NCBI GenBank assembly: GCA_910591455.2
Contig: OU342804.1
Location: 20,982,484-21,046,483 of the forward strand
Reading direction: 5' to 3'
DNA length: 64,000 bases
From: Pholis gunnellus
Lineage: Eukaryota > Chordata > Actinopteri > Perciformes > Pholidae
The position numbers and the translations under genes were made by a program. The notes below the pieces were generated by a model. That model saw only the letters and a list, made by a program, of their open reading frames with translations, searched no databases and was not told the DNA's origin. Positions 33,098 to 46,932 of the stretch are shown one piece after another; within the stretch, counting starts at the first letter, position 1; every line of letters starts with the position of its first letter.

Positions 33098-33108
33098 CCT
33101 ATAAAAAG
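33098..33108 (+). promoter_or_regulatory. tead1: TATA-like box of candidate tead1 promoter
   Basis: CCCTATAAAAAG sits in a somewhat GC-richer stretch (about 32.4-33.4 kb). A TATA box here would place a start site near 33,130, ahead of the splice donor at 33,396. It is 13.8 kb upstream of the tead1 coding exon, and no other gene start is seen between them. Assignment to tead1 is inference. Confidence 0.4.
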
Positions 33109-33129
33109 CACCAGAGGCCGTTTTGTCCG

Positions 33130-33395
33130 GTCTCAGATCAGCAGAAAGTCCCAGCGGGATGAACTAAAAAAAAGAAATTTATATATATATATACCGCACG
33201 AATAACGATTTTTTTTTTGGACAAGATGACGGTTGAAAACGTTGCTGTCTTCCTCTCCGTAGTTGGCTCAGCCGGGACTTGTTGGAGATCACGCAGGAGC
33301 ATTTTCGGACCACCTCGAAGAGGAAAACACGGTGGAGAGACTTGTTGCTTCAACGCGTTTTTGACGGTGATCTTTAATCGCCATCGAAGTTTTGT
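33130..33395 (+). other. tead1: Candidate 5' exon of tead1 with upstream reading frames
   Basis: A strong donor GTAAGT begins at 33396, about 265 bases after the position expected from the TATA-like box. Two ATGs occur. ATG-AAC-TAA at 33159 is a two-codon frame. ATG at 33226 (A at -3) opens a frame running to the donor and hitting TAA only in the intron. TEAD1 genes commonly have noncoding first exons far upstream. The 5' boundary is an estimate, and the link to tead1 needs a transcript. Confidence 0.35.
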
Positions 33396-34956
33396 GTAAG
33401 TACATTTTTCTAAATGTTTGTTTGTCACTTCTCTCAGCAGTGTGTATGTGCTCCATGTTGTTACTGTAACTCTTAACCTAACCGAGTGGACCGGAGGGAA
33501 ACGTTAGACCTTTTACTGTTTGGTGGATTAAAGCCCCTCACCAACACCAACACTTTCACAAAAACAATGCCAGTCACTATTTGCATTTTTAAAAAATGAT
33601 GTTTTTGTGTTAATTTAGTGGTTTAGATTTATATTAAAATGGCTAATTTAAGCTAAACTCCTTGGTTATCGTTAGTGAGGACAATTAGATTAAATTGATG
33701 CTTATTGCTTTTATTTGGGGTTTCCTTCCTCTACTTTGGGAAATGCCTGCTCAGCTAAAACTGAACTCTCCTCCAACTGTATGCCAGCTGTGTGTGTGTC
33801 ACAAAGTTTTACTCCTTACAATAATTTTGTGTGGACAACTGCACAGCCTCTCGTGCAAAGGGAAGGATGAGAACGAGGCCAAAAGCTTTCATTAGCAACA
33901 GTAACGTTGGATTAAACAGTGGGAGTACACCCAGCTGCACCAAACTCTGAAGGATCTCCTCAATTTGTTTTAATCCCTGACACTTAACTGGATATTTGTC
34001 GCTTTAAAGATGCAGATGTGGTTTTGCTTTGAATAACCACCCAGTCAGGTTGTCAGGTCACCTTTAAACAGCTCAGATGTGCTGCTGTGATTCAATAAGT
34101 GTCTTTATACTTCATTAATTAAGCAGTTATTAAATAACCTCATTGGTTCTCTTGTGAGCTTTCCTGTTGTGCCTTTTCAGTATCTCAGCTGTCTAGTCAC
34201 ACTAGTCTTGACATCTCACGGCTTCAGTTGTGTTTCATCATAAGCTTGGGGAAAGTAATTGATCATCTCTTAAACAAAAGATAGTTTGTATTATAGCAGA
34301 AGAAGTGACTCAACTGAGAAAGCTGCACAAGCTTGGAACACAATCCATGTTCAGTCCGTAAGTTTTGGCTTACAGTTAACTGCTTTTTATAATTTGATGT
34401 AACTTATTATGAGAAAAAAAGACATGGAAAAAGACAATGATTTTTATTTGATTAACGTGAAAGTCCGTCATCGTTTCCAGCAAACAGCCTGAATGCAGTC
34501 AGGCGTAACCCCAGACATGTCACGATGTAAATCTGCTCGCTTGGAAGAAAAGAATTAGGGGTAGAAACAGATGCTTTGTTTTCAGCTTATGCAACCAGTG
34601 GACCTGTTGGACGAAAGCCTGCATAACGTTTGTGCAATAATAGGATGTAGTCTTTGTCTGACTGAATGAGACTTTACCTCTGAAACTAGGAGTTACTGAA
34701 CGCTCTCTGCTTTTTGATGGAGCATCACCAGAGGTGCCGCCAAGGGGGGCCACAGCCACAATACAATCACGCGCGCCCCCCCCCCCCCCCCACCTCACGC
34801 TTACATACGCATAATATGGGAGGCCTTTGTGTGAGTGGGCTTGATCCCAGTAAATGTTTTGTCCCTTATAATCACCGAACTTCTGCAAAATAAATGTGTA
34901 CATTTGTATTTTTGAGGAAAAGGACAAAAAGCCTATTTGAAAAACAATGAATTGTC

Positions 34957-34957
<1 letters not shown>

Positions 34958-35025
<68 letters not shown>

Positions 35026-35051
35026 TATATATGTGTGTATATATATATATA
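34958..35051 (+). repeat. (AC)n microsatellite with (AT)n tail
   Basis: About 31 AC units are followed by ACATACATATATATGTGTG and an AT tract. A C-run of about 15 lies at 34776-34790. Confidence 0.95.
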
Positions 35052-35540
35052 TGTTACTAAGCGGCAATCCCCGGTGCTAAAATATAGCCAACTCAACAGA
35101 ACTGACGAAAACTGCAGTTCATTGAATGGCCACTTGAGGCTGGCTCCAAAAGTGAGTCAATCCTCATAGACCCTCATGTTAAAATGTCCAACTTTACAGC
35201 AGAAATAAACATGTTTACCGGCTGGTACAAAATATATAACTCACCCGTTTAAATTATGTTAAGGCTTAAAGTTAGCCATGAGTAAGGGAGTGGCCGCTTT
35301 GAGTGTGGGTGTCGTCTCAGGTCGCTAGCTGCTAGCTGTCTCCTCTGCTGGGTCACTGCCTCAGCTCCACCGATGATCCACCTCTTTGACCATTTTTGGA
35401 TTAGCCGGGAGTTCGTCTGTATCATCACTGCCAACTTCTAAGATGGCGAAGATCGGAACAACCTACTTTAAACTAACAAATGCTCTTCGGAAACCTTTGG
35501 TGAAATCACAGAGACTACCTCCCTTGTTTATAGTCTACAG
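35047..35540 (+). repeat. Dispersed repeat family E
   Basis: It includes GGCCACTTGAGGCTGGCTCC, CATAGACCCTCATGTTAAAA and GCAGAAATAAACATGTTTAC, phrases I recall from repeats common in fish genomes. It follows directly after the (AC)n/(AT)n microsatellite. Only one copy is clear in this window. Confidence 0.5.
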
Positions 35541-38500
35541 ATACATAACACATTAAAACAAGATTGCTGTAATACTCAAAAATGGTAACTGTGCCGGTAT
35601 TAGTCTAGTCGTAACATCAACTGTAAAATACAAAACCAAAGTATATCAGTGTGCAAATCCCTAAAGGTGCTAAAGTCAAAACTCAGAGCATTAATATAGA
35701 AGCAAACAATTATTTGCTTAGTAAAGATATATTGGAGTAATGGCGTTCTGAGCAGGACATTAAGTCACACTCTGTTTGAGCTGTAATCCAAGCTTGTGTG
35801 AGCATTAAACATTAGGCTGCCGTAGTATATTAAAGAGACTACAACATAGATATGTTCACAGCTGTGATGACACTGAGCCTGTGTCTTTCTGTATATTATC
35901 ATAAGTCTAAACTTTTAAATAATTTGGAATTAGTCATTAGTCTTTGTATCGACTTGCAGAGTTATTTTAGTTTTTTATGTCCATGTATTATATTGCATAT
36001 TTCTTAATTGGCTACACAGGCGATGTGCAACTTGGTTTTGCTGCCTTGTTGAGGCCGCAGAGTGTAGTCTCTTCATCTGTCGTGAAGTGTGGACACAATA
36101 ATGTGCTTTTGTGAAGCACAGAGTGGACTGTGTTACTTCTCGGGGCAAAGCGACACTCTTCTTTTCTTCGTCTGTCCATCCTGTTGGAGGGTGTTCACTT
36201 TTCAGAAAACTATTCTGTGGCCAAACATTTGTCAAATGTCTTTGCTCAATTTATGCTTCACGAAACATTGCAAATATGAATGCTTTTGTCTTTCCTGTGA
36301 GCCCGGCGTCACGCTCACACCAGTCTCCTTACCATAAGCATGTTCATGTGTTTAAAGCTCTTACCCTGTTTCTACAATGACGTACGATTTTGTGAAGTCT
36401 TTGCATACAGTGATGACAGATTATTATTACTTATAACTGGTGTAGTGTGAGGATGAAGCCAGAAACTCATGTCCGTTTGAAACATAAAACACTAATGCTG
36501 AATGACACCTCAGAAAGAGTTCAAACTCTCCTTTTTAGCCACGAGGATTCTTGTCATTATTTCAAATTTTACAACAACCACAACTGGTTCCTGACTGTTT
36601 TTAATTATCATATTAAGAGATACAGTCTGTGGTTGAAAGTCATAATTGCCAGCTGGAGAGAAGCACCTGTGTAGTCCGTGCTCCATGCAACAGGTGCGTT
36701 AGAGCTGTGATGTATGTAGTTTCTCAGGATGGCATGGAGGCACACTCTAATGTTGAGCATGTCTTTGTTTTCTGCACTAGGATGCAAATACCTTTTAGCA
36801 GTGATATGTGTTTGTCTGTGTACTCAGATGAGGAGACGTCTTTATGTCTTGGTTTTTGGTTTGAGCGCTACACTTTTGTTAACACTTAAATTAGTTGTTC
36901 ATTTTTATTTTTAGGTTTGTTGTATCAAATGAAACTATATATTTGTTACTGTCAACAGTTACAATTGTTTCTGGATACTCTATAACATTCATGCATGAAC
37001 GGGATATTGATGTTGGAAATAAAAGCTTCACCTGAATGAAAATACAAACGTACGTTCAACAAGGCATGCTTTCTATTTCTAGTAAAAAGCCTGTGAAATT
37101 CCTCACGGGAATGTGAACACATCGCCTCCCACGTTTTAATTAAAAGAATAATACACAATATTATTAGGCTATTTTTTGTTATGAAAATTCCGGGCTAGAA
37201 AAAGATGTGTGATCTGTAATTGAATCTGGACACAGAGTCATTAATTGTCTAATTAGATGTGATGTGTGGCAGCGGTAGAGTCACATCAAAACATCAGTTT
37301 TCTCTGCGGTCAAAGCACGCTTTAAAAAAAAAAAAAAAAAAAGGACACTCCTGCAGGCTTCCAGACTGTGTGTGCCCTGAGGTAAACCCTGGTCTAGAAA
37401 GGGAATTTTAGAGTATGTGCTGCTGCTCAGCAGTTTGAGCAGGGCCCACTGAGGCCAGCGGAGAGTGCCACCAAAAAGGAAAAGCTGGCTCAAAGCCACT
37501 GACGTCATCTAAGTAAATCTGCTTCAGTACTGCAGCCATAAAATGACTGCCAGCTACCGAATGCACTTTGGCCCTGTCAACCACCTTAGTAAGTGCAACA
37601 CAGTTGGTTTCTCTCCTCGTGCATACTTATGGAAGACAGGCTGTGTTTAAACCTACTCTCATTTTAGCTTGAGTTGTATCAGACGGAACAAGTCATGTTT
37701 GAGCCTTTCTAGTTTTACATTGAGCACCAAATGATTGAGCTTCTATGACCCTTTGAAGGCTTACCACTTTAATATTACAGACTTTAAATGTGTACCATAT
37801 GGCAGTCTCCTTCATTTTTGGAAGGAGTTTGGACAGCGCAATGTCTCAACCACTCATAATTGATGTGTAGTTCCTCAGAAGTTATTAAGTTGGTGGGAAA
37901 AGCATTTTTCTTTCTTACTATTTGGAATAAAAAGACAAATAAACGAGCTGCCTCGTGATCACACACAGATGAAAAGCAATATGTACTCCATGAATCATTA
38001 GATGAGTCAGTTTCTGAAACCACTATAAACATTTTGAGTTCTGAACCACAATGAAAGCAGGAAATCTCAGCTTCAACAACTTCCTTTCTCAGTGCTGGCC
38101 ATAGTAGCGGTAGTGGTGTTCAGCTTGCCACTAGTGAAAGGAAACCCGTGGAACAAAGGCACACAGTCACTTCATTTAGTGAAACTGCGTATAATTTGTG
38201 GCTTGTATTCAAATGTGGGTTATTCAGTCTCTCTGGCACCGTATTCCCCAGTCGCTGCTTGTAATAAATTTCCACAAGACCTTCCATCAATGGTCGCTGC
38301 ATTGTTATCATGGCTGACACAGATCAGGCAGGCTCCCTCTCTGCCCCGAAGGTGTCCTGGATTCAGCGGAGGCACAGATAGACTGGAGGGTGAGCTCCCA
38401 ACATTAATATGCAGGCTGTGCCCAGTAAATTAGTTTGGAATCTGAGCCGGGACACAGCAATGGGGAGCTGTGTTGTCCCAACTTTTTTTCTTCTCTGTTT

Positions 38501-39092
38501 GGTCTGTTTAATAGGCCCAAATACTAGACGTTTTCAACGAGAAGTAACGTTGCTTTATAATTACACCATCAACAAAGGTTTGCTGTGCTGTGAAGAAGCA
38601 ACACACCATTTATTATCTTGTTTTCCCACAGCGTATTTGATGAAATTATAAGATAAGTTGCTGATATTCTATATTTTCATTAGTGAAAAACAAAACCAAA
38701 GGTGCATAAGTCTGTCTCTCATAGTTTCTAACTTCCTGTTTGATGTACTCAGTCTGTCTTTTGAAAAATAATCAAATAGTTCCCAGTGATGATATATATA
38801 CTATTTTGCTTGAAATCCATCATTACTGTTGTGGGAATAAACCGTCTCTGTTGTATCTTTTGGGACGCACAGAGCAGTAATTACGACGCCACTTCCTGAG
38901 GGCCTTGTTACCGGTTGGAGAAGTGTAACCCGACCCAACCTCATGTGACTAAACGATGATTTGTGAGGTCTGAACTCATTTTAAAAATATATTACGCCAA
39001 TCAAAATGAGATCTTATACTTGTTATATGTACTTTATTGATGTTACGGAGCTGTCCGTCACTGTCTGTCATGAACGTTGCCGTCATTACGGC

Positions 39093-39258
39093 TAGGGATG
39101 CCCCCCCCCGATACCCGGTTCTAAACGGGAACCGATAAGACAGTAGTAAATCCCCGGAGTCAAAAAGAACCGATAAGAATATCGATAAGAAACCGAACCG
39201 ATAAGCAGTATCAATAATAGTACTAGTATCGATAAAATCTTAACGATACCCATCCCTA
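39093..39258. mobile_element. hAT-type MITE, 166 bp
   Basis: It begins TAGGGATG and ends CATCCCTA, exact 8-base inverted termini. It is flanked by ATTACGGC (39085-39092) and ATCACGGC (39259-39266), an 8-bp target duplication with one mismatch. The inside is made of related CGATAAGA/AACCGATA modules. It lies in the putative first intron of tead1. Confidence 0.85.
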
Positions 39259-42200
39259 ATCACGGCACTGCTTTGTGGGATATTTATGCCAGCTCGGTGT
39301 AGTGTCCATCTAGTGTAGTGTGCATCCGTTCTGTAATATTTCACTTGGAATTAAATGCAATTCATGTACTATTTTGGTTTCATGCTAAGGTTTTGGACAT
39401 ACTACAAACCCTTACTTATTGTTTTAGAGTGCTAAATGTCATGTCAATATGGAATTTGGGACGCAGCCTTATTCTTCAAACACTGCTCACGTTACTGTTT
39501 TAAATGTCCAAATGTTCAGATGTGTCGATTTTTTTTTTTTCATCCACGTTTTTGTTTCCTGATGGACGCATTTTCAAGAAGACATGTATTAAATTCCTCG
39601 TCCAGCATTGGCTACTCTTAAGACGGCACATAGCGCCTTTGTATTGTGTCTAACTTAATGACTACCTGCTTAGTGTCTCAGCCTTGGATCTTTATTTCTC
39701 ATTATCCACAGAGTGCCCAAAAATGAATGTAGCTTTAGTTTGACCTATGATTTACGTGATCATGTCAATACTTTAGGGTAGTGGGATTCATTCCTGAATA
39801 CTGAATAGGGCGGCTTCAATACCAGTAAGTCACAGGTTTTTGATTATTTCTTGCATAGCTGACTTGATCTTCTTTCAATGTCAAACAATTGACATAGAAA
39901 ACGTCCAAGTATTTTCACACTGTACATAGCCAAAAATGTGAAAGGGCAAACAACCTCTAGTTAAATAAAATTCTCTCAACAACTTGTACATTTTTAAGGT
40001 AAATATATTCATATGTATTTTATATAATACTGTTGAACTTCCTGGAGCTAGGCAATACGTTATACGGTGTAACATCAAATTAATTAAAAAATGCTGTTGG
40101 GTGTCATATATACAACTGATGATGATACCTCAAAAATATGTGTGTGTAGATATATCTTTAATCAGCCCCGAAAAACAATATACATAATTGGTAAAGATTT
40201 TTTCAGTTTCACCTGGCAGCAGATCACTTCTTAGGAGGCTGTTTTATGACCGATGAGTCCAGTGTGACATGCAGATCTTGTCAAGAGACAAAAGGAAGTA
40301 GAGGAGAAGACGTATGTGGAGAGTCAGGAAAGAAAGAAGTATGTAAGGAGATAAATGATCGTGCGAGGAGAAGAAGAAAGGAGATGAGAGTCTGTGTGAA
40401 TTGGCACAGCCAAATGCAAATGGTGGCCTTCACGCTCATCGCTGTGATTTGTTTTTTCATGCCCCTCCGCACGCGTCCTGAATGAGCCAGCGGCCAGCTC
40501 TCGGCCTGCTCTGCTCTCATAACTGTCAGGAGATCCTTTATCTGACGGACCTTTATTTACAGCTTTAATTTCCTGAGCTTTATGTGTTCCGCTCGCAGTC
40601 CACGGTGACATGGGCGTATGCTGTGTGGAATGCACTGCAAATTTTTGATAGGCAAATGTCTTCTGAGCTTTCATTACATTTCACGTTTGAATGGTCAATT
40701 GTATTTTTTTTTATATATTTTGGTATTATTGACAGGATCCGCAGACAATTTTGTGTCTTAGATTTACAGTCAAATTTCCCTCCGTTCAGACTGGAAGACC
40801 TTTAGCCGACATATCTGATGTTGTCCAGGTCGTGTTGTTGCTACCTGTTTCTTAGAGGCAGGTAGAGAGGGCTGCTTTGACAGAACCTGTAAATCAATCC
40901 TATTCTCTGGCAAACAAAGATTGATCCCATAGTGGCCTGATGGTTGCTGGGCGGTGGGATCCAGGCCTCAGATTTGAGTGGAATGATATCAGACAGATTC
41001 GCGGCATCTCAGCCTGCAGGTTCAAAGAGGCATGAAATAAACACTAAGCCATTGCCAATAATGGAGGCGGAAAGTAAGCTTTCCAGCCTCTCTAGTGGAC
41101 CTGAGGAAATTGGTATTGAAAACCTTGTTTATTCATTCATCTGTACTCCAAACCTGTAGATTTATTCATGAAACCTAAAGGAATATCCAATACAGAATCA
41201 AGATTTTTACCCTGACATTCTTGAGTAGTTTGGTGACATGCTGTAGTCTGTTTGGAAATGTTTTCAACATGACCGCGGTTATTAAAAATGGCCCTGCCAT
41301 CCGCTCGATTTTCTTTTTTAAAAAGGAAATTGCAGTCGGTTAATTGTGTGCTCCAAAAAATGTTTTGCCGTTTTTTTTTTAATTGAAGGTTAAAACTCAT
41401 TCACCTTTTGATTTTGCTTTATTTTAAACAGAGGCTGCATGCCTGAATTTAGCCTTGTGTAGTAAAGCTTTCTAAATAAATTCTATTCAAAGAGTATTTC
41501 ATAGATTTCTGATTAATTTTATTTTGCCCTGTAACCGCATTTCAAGGTCCTCAAAGACCTGCTGTCAGACTTCATTCCATAAACATACTTTTCCCAAAGG
41601 TAATGAACAGAGACTAAATGGAATTTCAGTCATTGTAAATGTTCACAGTAAGTTACGTGTTGCTCAAAATTGAATATTTTTGACATTGCTGTTATAATTA
41701 TGCAAAGGCCAGGATCTGTCTTGACAACAAGCTGAAAATGTTGAGTTTGGAAATCACATGGTAATTACAGTTTTACACACTGTGGCTTTAACTACTGTGG
41801 ACCATGATGGGGTGCACAAAAGTCATTCACAGAATCATTATTGCACCCTCTGAGATAACGGCACAAAAGAACTCCACATGGAAAATTGCATTTGAGACCT
41901 CTCATCTGCTATTTCATTACCTTGCTCTGTCTGATGGGTGAAATGGGTTCTCTTAATTTAAGGAGCTGGATTCCAGCTTGCTGAGTGGTTTATGTAATCC
42001 CACAGTAAGTGTGATTTCCCATAATGCCATGTCACAGCTTCTACTCTGCTTAGTTACCACATTCACTTATGGCATTGCAGGTGATCTTTACCTCGCATCT
42101 CACAAATAATACCATTTCTATGGTGAACACCCTGCAAAGACAGAAGTATGCAGAAGTATTATCTGGAAGCCGCAAGTGTTTCTATAGGTGACATTCATAC

Positions 42201-45200
42201 TTTCTTTTGGCGGACATAATCAGTGCACAGATTCTAAGGCACTAAGAGACTGTCTTCGTTGACAACTGGTTCACATGTTGCACATGGCAAAAGCATCCCA
42301 TTGATGCCACGGGATGCTAAGAAACCGGTCTATTAAGAATGGGGATGACTTCTATGCTGTATTGTTTCGGTGTTTGTATGAGGACAAGTCAACACACCTT
42401 CATTTGGCATGATACGATCTAGACAACAGGGTTACCAGTTTAGTAGATTTTCGGTTGTGGTATGTAATACAAAATGTATGCACACCTTAATATCCCTATA
42501 GCACTATACTTATCCTCCTTCATTGCAAACGCTACTTCCCTCCTTTGTTATTCCACCACATCCCATCAATATATTGGTAATCATTTTACATTTTATAAAC
42601 AACATTGTAGTTTTGCCAGTGCAGCATTGAGGACCAAGAGTTGAATGAATGAAAAAGGGTCAAATTAAAATTCCACAGAGCTTCCAAATAATAAAACATT
42701 TTGGACCCACATACATCAAATAAGAACTGGTTCTGCAATTAAAAAAATAGTGAGTCAACTGTCAATTTATAATGAAGGAATAGCATTCATTTGTGCATCT
42801 TACATAGGAATCCTGTTCCTACATTTTTTTTTTTTAATAACAAAAATCGTCAATAAATAATTTATGGTTGCAAAATAGTTTTACAATAGTCTGCACCCAT
42901 ATTTTATTCATGTTCTTTTAAATGATTAGTTTGCACATTCTCCAAACATGTTATTAGCAGCCACCAAGCTAAAGTTGAATTAAGTTAGTTTAATAATTAA
43001 CTGTGTTAGCATTGCTTACACTTTATGGACTTTTAAAAAATGAATTCCCAAAGTAAGTATCAGGATGAAGACCATTTGTATAATTTGAATTCAAGACAGG
43101 AAACATCACTGAAAATTAAAGCAGATGGAAAAAGGCAAAGGTGTTTGTTGTAGGCTGTTAACATCTTTTAAGGCTTTGTGCTACTTAGATAAAAAAAAAG
43201 TATCAGTTGGGAATTTATTTGAGAAACTTTCAGCAAAGATTGATGTGGAAATGTGCGTAGCGCCTACGTCTGCAGTTCTAGAGGACCTAAGAGAAAGAGT
43301 AGATGCAAGGTTATGGACATCACCACGTAGTTCTTCACCAAAAATATATTGTTTTTGGACTTCTGTGTGACTTGTAGGTAAAACTTTTACTACTTCAATT
43401 GCGAGTGAAACTTCAAATCTATCTTGAAAGCTTCAATCCCTCGGGGTCTTAGAGATTGTTGCCCTGCCTTGCATTGATACCCTATCTTGAACCGCTGCCC
43501 CGACCACGTCGGAGCTCATTATTACACATTGGGATATTATATGACAATACAGAAATCTATTCGTCGTTGCTTTGAAGAGAGTGGGTTGGATGTTGACAGT
43601 CAGTTTGTACAGTGTTGTCAGGTTTGTTGTGTTATTTGTGCTGGTTGACTTTCTGTCTCATTTTCCCTCCGATAATGATCGGCATCCTGAAGACACATTT
43701 GATCTCATGTTAGAGAAAAGCCCTCTGGAGAAACAGTGTTTATTGGGTAATTTTTGTAGATCAGAAGTGTTAATGTTTATCTGATTTGAGACATGCTCAG
43801 TGATTTATCCAATTCAACATTCTTGACTTTTTTCTTCCCTCTCTTGATGCTCTCTGAAACAGATTTGGGTTTTGATAAAATGATTGTATTGGAGTTGTTT
43901 CATAGCCTTTACAGCGATAGCTTTTATTGATAGGATAGTAGTTGGAGTTAATTGCAACAATCATAAAAATAAAACAGAGCCAGTGCTCATTGAAAACATT
44001 TTATTAGGTCTAGAAGGATGTACACAAATGTTTGTCAACTTGTGCATAAAGATAGACTTATATTTTATAGTTTTCTTGGGTTGTTTTGGTAAAGGTGTGA
44101 GAATGAGTTTGTGCGAAATAATGTTTTAGTCGACTCTGCATTATAAGGCTTTATTGAAACACTGGTTTCAAATCTAGAGAAGACATATCAATGCAACGTT
44201 TTACAAAAGCCTCTATAATTCTATGTCTGGGCTTGATGAGGATAGAAACAAATATGTTCTTCAGAACTTGTAAGCTGGAAGTGATTACGAGCGCATTATT
44301 ATATCATTTGGTTGGGATGAGAGGAGCACATCTAGAAAGAGTCCCAGACTGTTAGTGGTTGAAATGGGATTTTTTTTCCCCCTCCCTCATCAGTTTGTGA
44401 GTTAGTTCTGCTGTGTCAGCAGTCGGCACACAAAAACAGAATTCAGTAAAAGCTCTCTCTGCTCGCTGGGAGTTTTTTTTTTTTTTTTTTTCAACAGCTT
44501 GCTCCCATCCCCCCTTTTTCCCCTCATGAACTGACATGCTGGAAGAAACATATGCTACTATTCCCACTTCCTGACAGCTTGTGCTGCTTGAATGGGATCT
44601 TGCTCAGAGAGGAAGCAGTTGTCTGGAAAGAGGGGAGAGATTAAGAAAAGAGAGAAACCTCAGTGAATTTGTTAGTAAAGGAAGTAAAACATTGTGAATT
44701 AAGGCAGAAAACAGTTTGACAGTCGAGACAAACTCTGAGATTTCTTTCTTTGTTTTGAATCTGTTTCTGTGTTTGTCTTGAGCTAGACTGCAGATAAAAA
44801 GTTGCTCCAACATGCAGTCAACATGTTACCGAATGTTAGAGTGAATTTAATTTGCATGTGAGTAAAGCGGAGGACACTGTCACTTCATTTTGAGCTCATC
44901 TCAACACATGTGTCACAGTGTGTACACTGGACTCGTTCAGCCACAGTGCTGTCGTGCACTCAAACGTTTGACAAGAGCTCAAATCTCGATATACAATCAT
45001 GTACTTAGTGTGTTTATGTGACAAAATGGACATGAAGCCCAAAATAGCACTTCAGGTTGCACAGTGTGAGTGAAGCAGGAGCAGTTCCAAGTAAGACAGC
45101 TGCATTGGACAATGAAAAACAGCTGAAACGAGTCAGAGAATTTCCTCTTTAGTTCGCTCAGGATGTCTCATCCACTGGTTGCTTTGCCCATTCCCTCCGG

Positions 45201-46911
45201 GAGGAGAGAGAACTTGCCTTTCAGCCAACGTGCCTTCATTGTGTTCTTCCGTGTTTTTGTGTTCAGTTGCTGTGCCTCGGAGCAAGCTTTTTCAAACATT
45301 CAGTCCCCTGCGTGCATTATTTATTTGCCCATAATTAAGACCGTTTTGTCTTACATGCTTTGAGTTTACCAGTTTGTTATTGTATCCTTTTTTCCATGCA
45401 TGGACACATTTAAGATGCTAATATGCTCATCTTCATTTGCAACATAATCTGAGAAAAACAAAAACTTCCGTCTGCTGTGTCCGTTTTTGGGCTTTATCCA
45501 CCCTTTAAGCCAGCACTGCCATACAAGTCAAACAAGTTTTGCAACTATAAAGTCAACCTCTACATGAGCTAGTTTGTCACTCTATCTCCATACAGAACGT
45601 TTGAAATCAATTCTGATGTTGTATTATGTAATTTAACCCCCTTGATAAACTCTGTCGAAGTCTCTTGCAGTCCTGTGTGTCCTGGCTGCTGAAGCCACTT
45701 TGTGCAGAACGCTCTCCATTCGTGAAGGCCGCACAGTTTATTCTGACCACAACTCTGTCGACTCTCATTTTACTACACATGCGCTTCGCCGAAGCCCATC
45801 ATTTATGAAGCTGTCGTGTGTGTGATAGTCATTTCTCATAAAATGTGGGATAGTCCGCTGTTTTATGTTTCTGGACATGCAACGCATTCTGCTCCAGATG
45901 CTGTCGCCGCATAATGATGCAGTCCTCAGTTTATTAGCTGCAGATTCACCCCGGAGCTTGTTGGTCTTGTCAATAGCTGCCGGTGAGATGAGACTTTGTC
46001 CAGCTGTGTGAACAGCTTGGTAAGATGCACAAAGGGGGCTGCTTCTTGGATTGAGCCACAGTCTGTAAACAGTAGTGTTCTTGTGATGCCTGCAGGTCTC
46101 CAGCTTGTTTCTTTTCTTCTTTTTAAGAACTCCTTTGGCTTCTCTGTGGGGCTTGAGTGTCTAATGTCTATATGCCGTCATGGTGTGACGGCTGTGGATG
46201 ACGTGTGACGTAAGCCACAATGCTTTCTTTTCTACTTTCATTTGTGCAGCATAGTCTTGCCGTGTGCTTTCTTCCCACCCACAGAGTTGCACACATTTAC
46301 ACCTGGAAGCTGCCAGCTACAACCACAGTCTCACCTGTTTGTAGAGTGTCAAATGGTGCTCTCTCATTTCCCCACCCAGATCTATCGCCTCAGAAATCAA
46401 CTTTGGGTGACAAGTCTGATGGGGTTCTTGTTATAGCTTGTTAAAATATAAAAAGCTAAAAATAATGGCACAGGTACTTTTTAAGGGGGGGAATTTCAAT
46501 CGCACCTTGACTTTCTGCAACTGTATAGTGTTTTATGGACTTTTTCATGCAGGGGTTGCATTTTTCATCATAGTCTGCAGAATTTCTCTTTTTTTTAAAA
46601 CAAGATTTGAACAATTTTCTCCGTGTCCAGTCATTTAATGAGAAGGAAGTGCCACAAATCTATGAGAGAATATGTGCAATTGTTTAAACCCATAACATCC
46701 ATTGTAAATCAAGTCAACAACATTCTTGGCAATGTCCGAGCTTGTTTGGCTGCTTGTGCTCCATATTGTGCTCTCTAACAGTGTGTACTGTGATGTTGTT
46801 TTTTTTGTTGGGAAGCAGATGTCCGCTGTTCTGTTGTGGAGAGTGACCGTTTGGTTGTGTTTGTTTATTTGGGAATTCCAGGTCTCTCCCTAGTCTGCTC
46901 CAGGCTTCAGC

Positions 46912-46932
46912 TTGGAGAGCCCAACCGCCACG
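46912..46932 (+). other. tead1: In-frame upstream TTG: possible N-terminal extension of TEAD1
   Basis: TTG GAG AGC CCA ACC GCC ACG precedes the ATT codon in frame (LESPTAT, then I). The pattern LE-x-x-T-A-x-T-I resembles the TEAD4 N-terminus, which as I remember is annotated from a TTG codon (M/L-E-G-T-A-G-T-I). It is therefore an alternative or ancestral non-AUG start, or simply conserved 5' leader. Confidence 0.4.

Larger units (their letters stand above)
33396..46880 (+). other. tead1: Putative first intron of tead1
   Basis: It runs from the candidate 5' exon donor to the acceptor region of the coding exon. It contains the (AC)n tract, repeat family E, the hAT MITE, a poly-A run (37323-37342), a poly-T run (44469-44490) and no supported coding exon. 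Confidence 0.4.

Noticed and set aside
34776..34790. C-run as a G-quadruplex former
   Set aside because: A single homopolymer run next to a microsatellite; more likely simple repeat or assembly-prone sequence.
34520..35026. 168-codon minus-strand open frame
   Set aside because: About a fifth of it is Val-Cys from the (AC)n microsatellite; the rest shows no domain and no splice context.
43125..43370. 81-codon ATG-started frame
   Set aside because: No recognised family, no promoter or polyadenylation support; length is within chance expectation in 64 kb.
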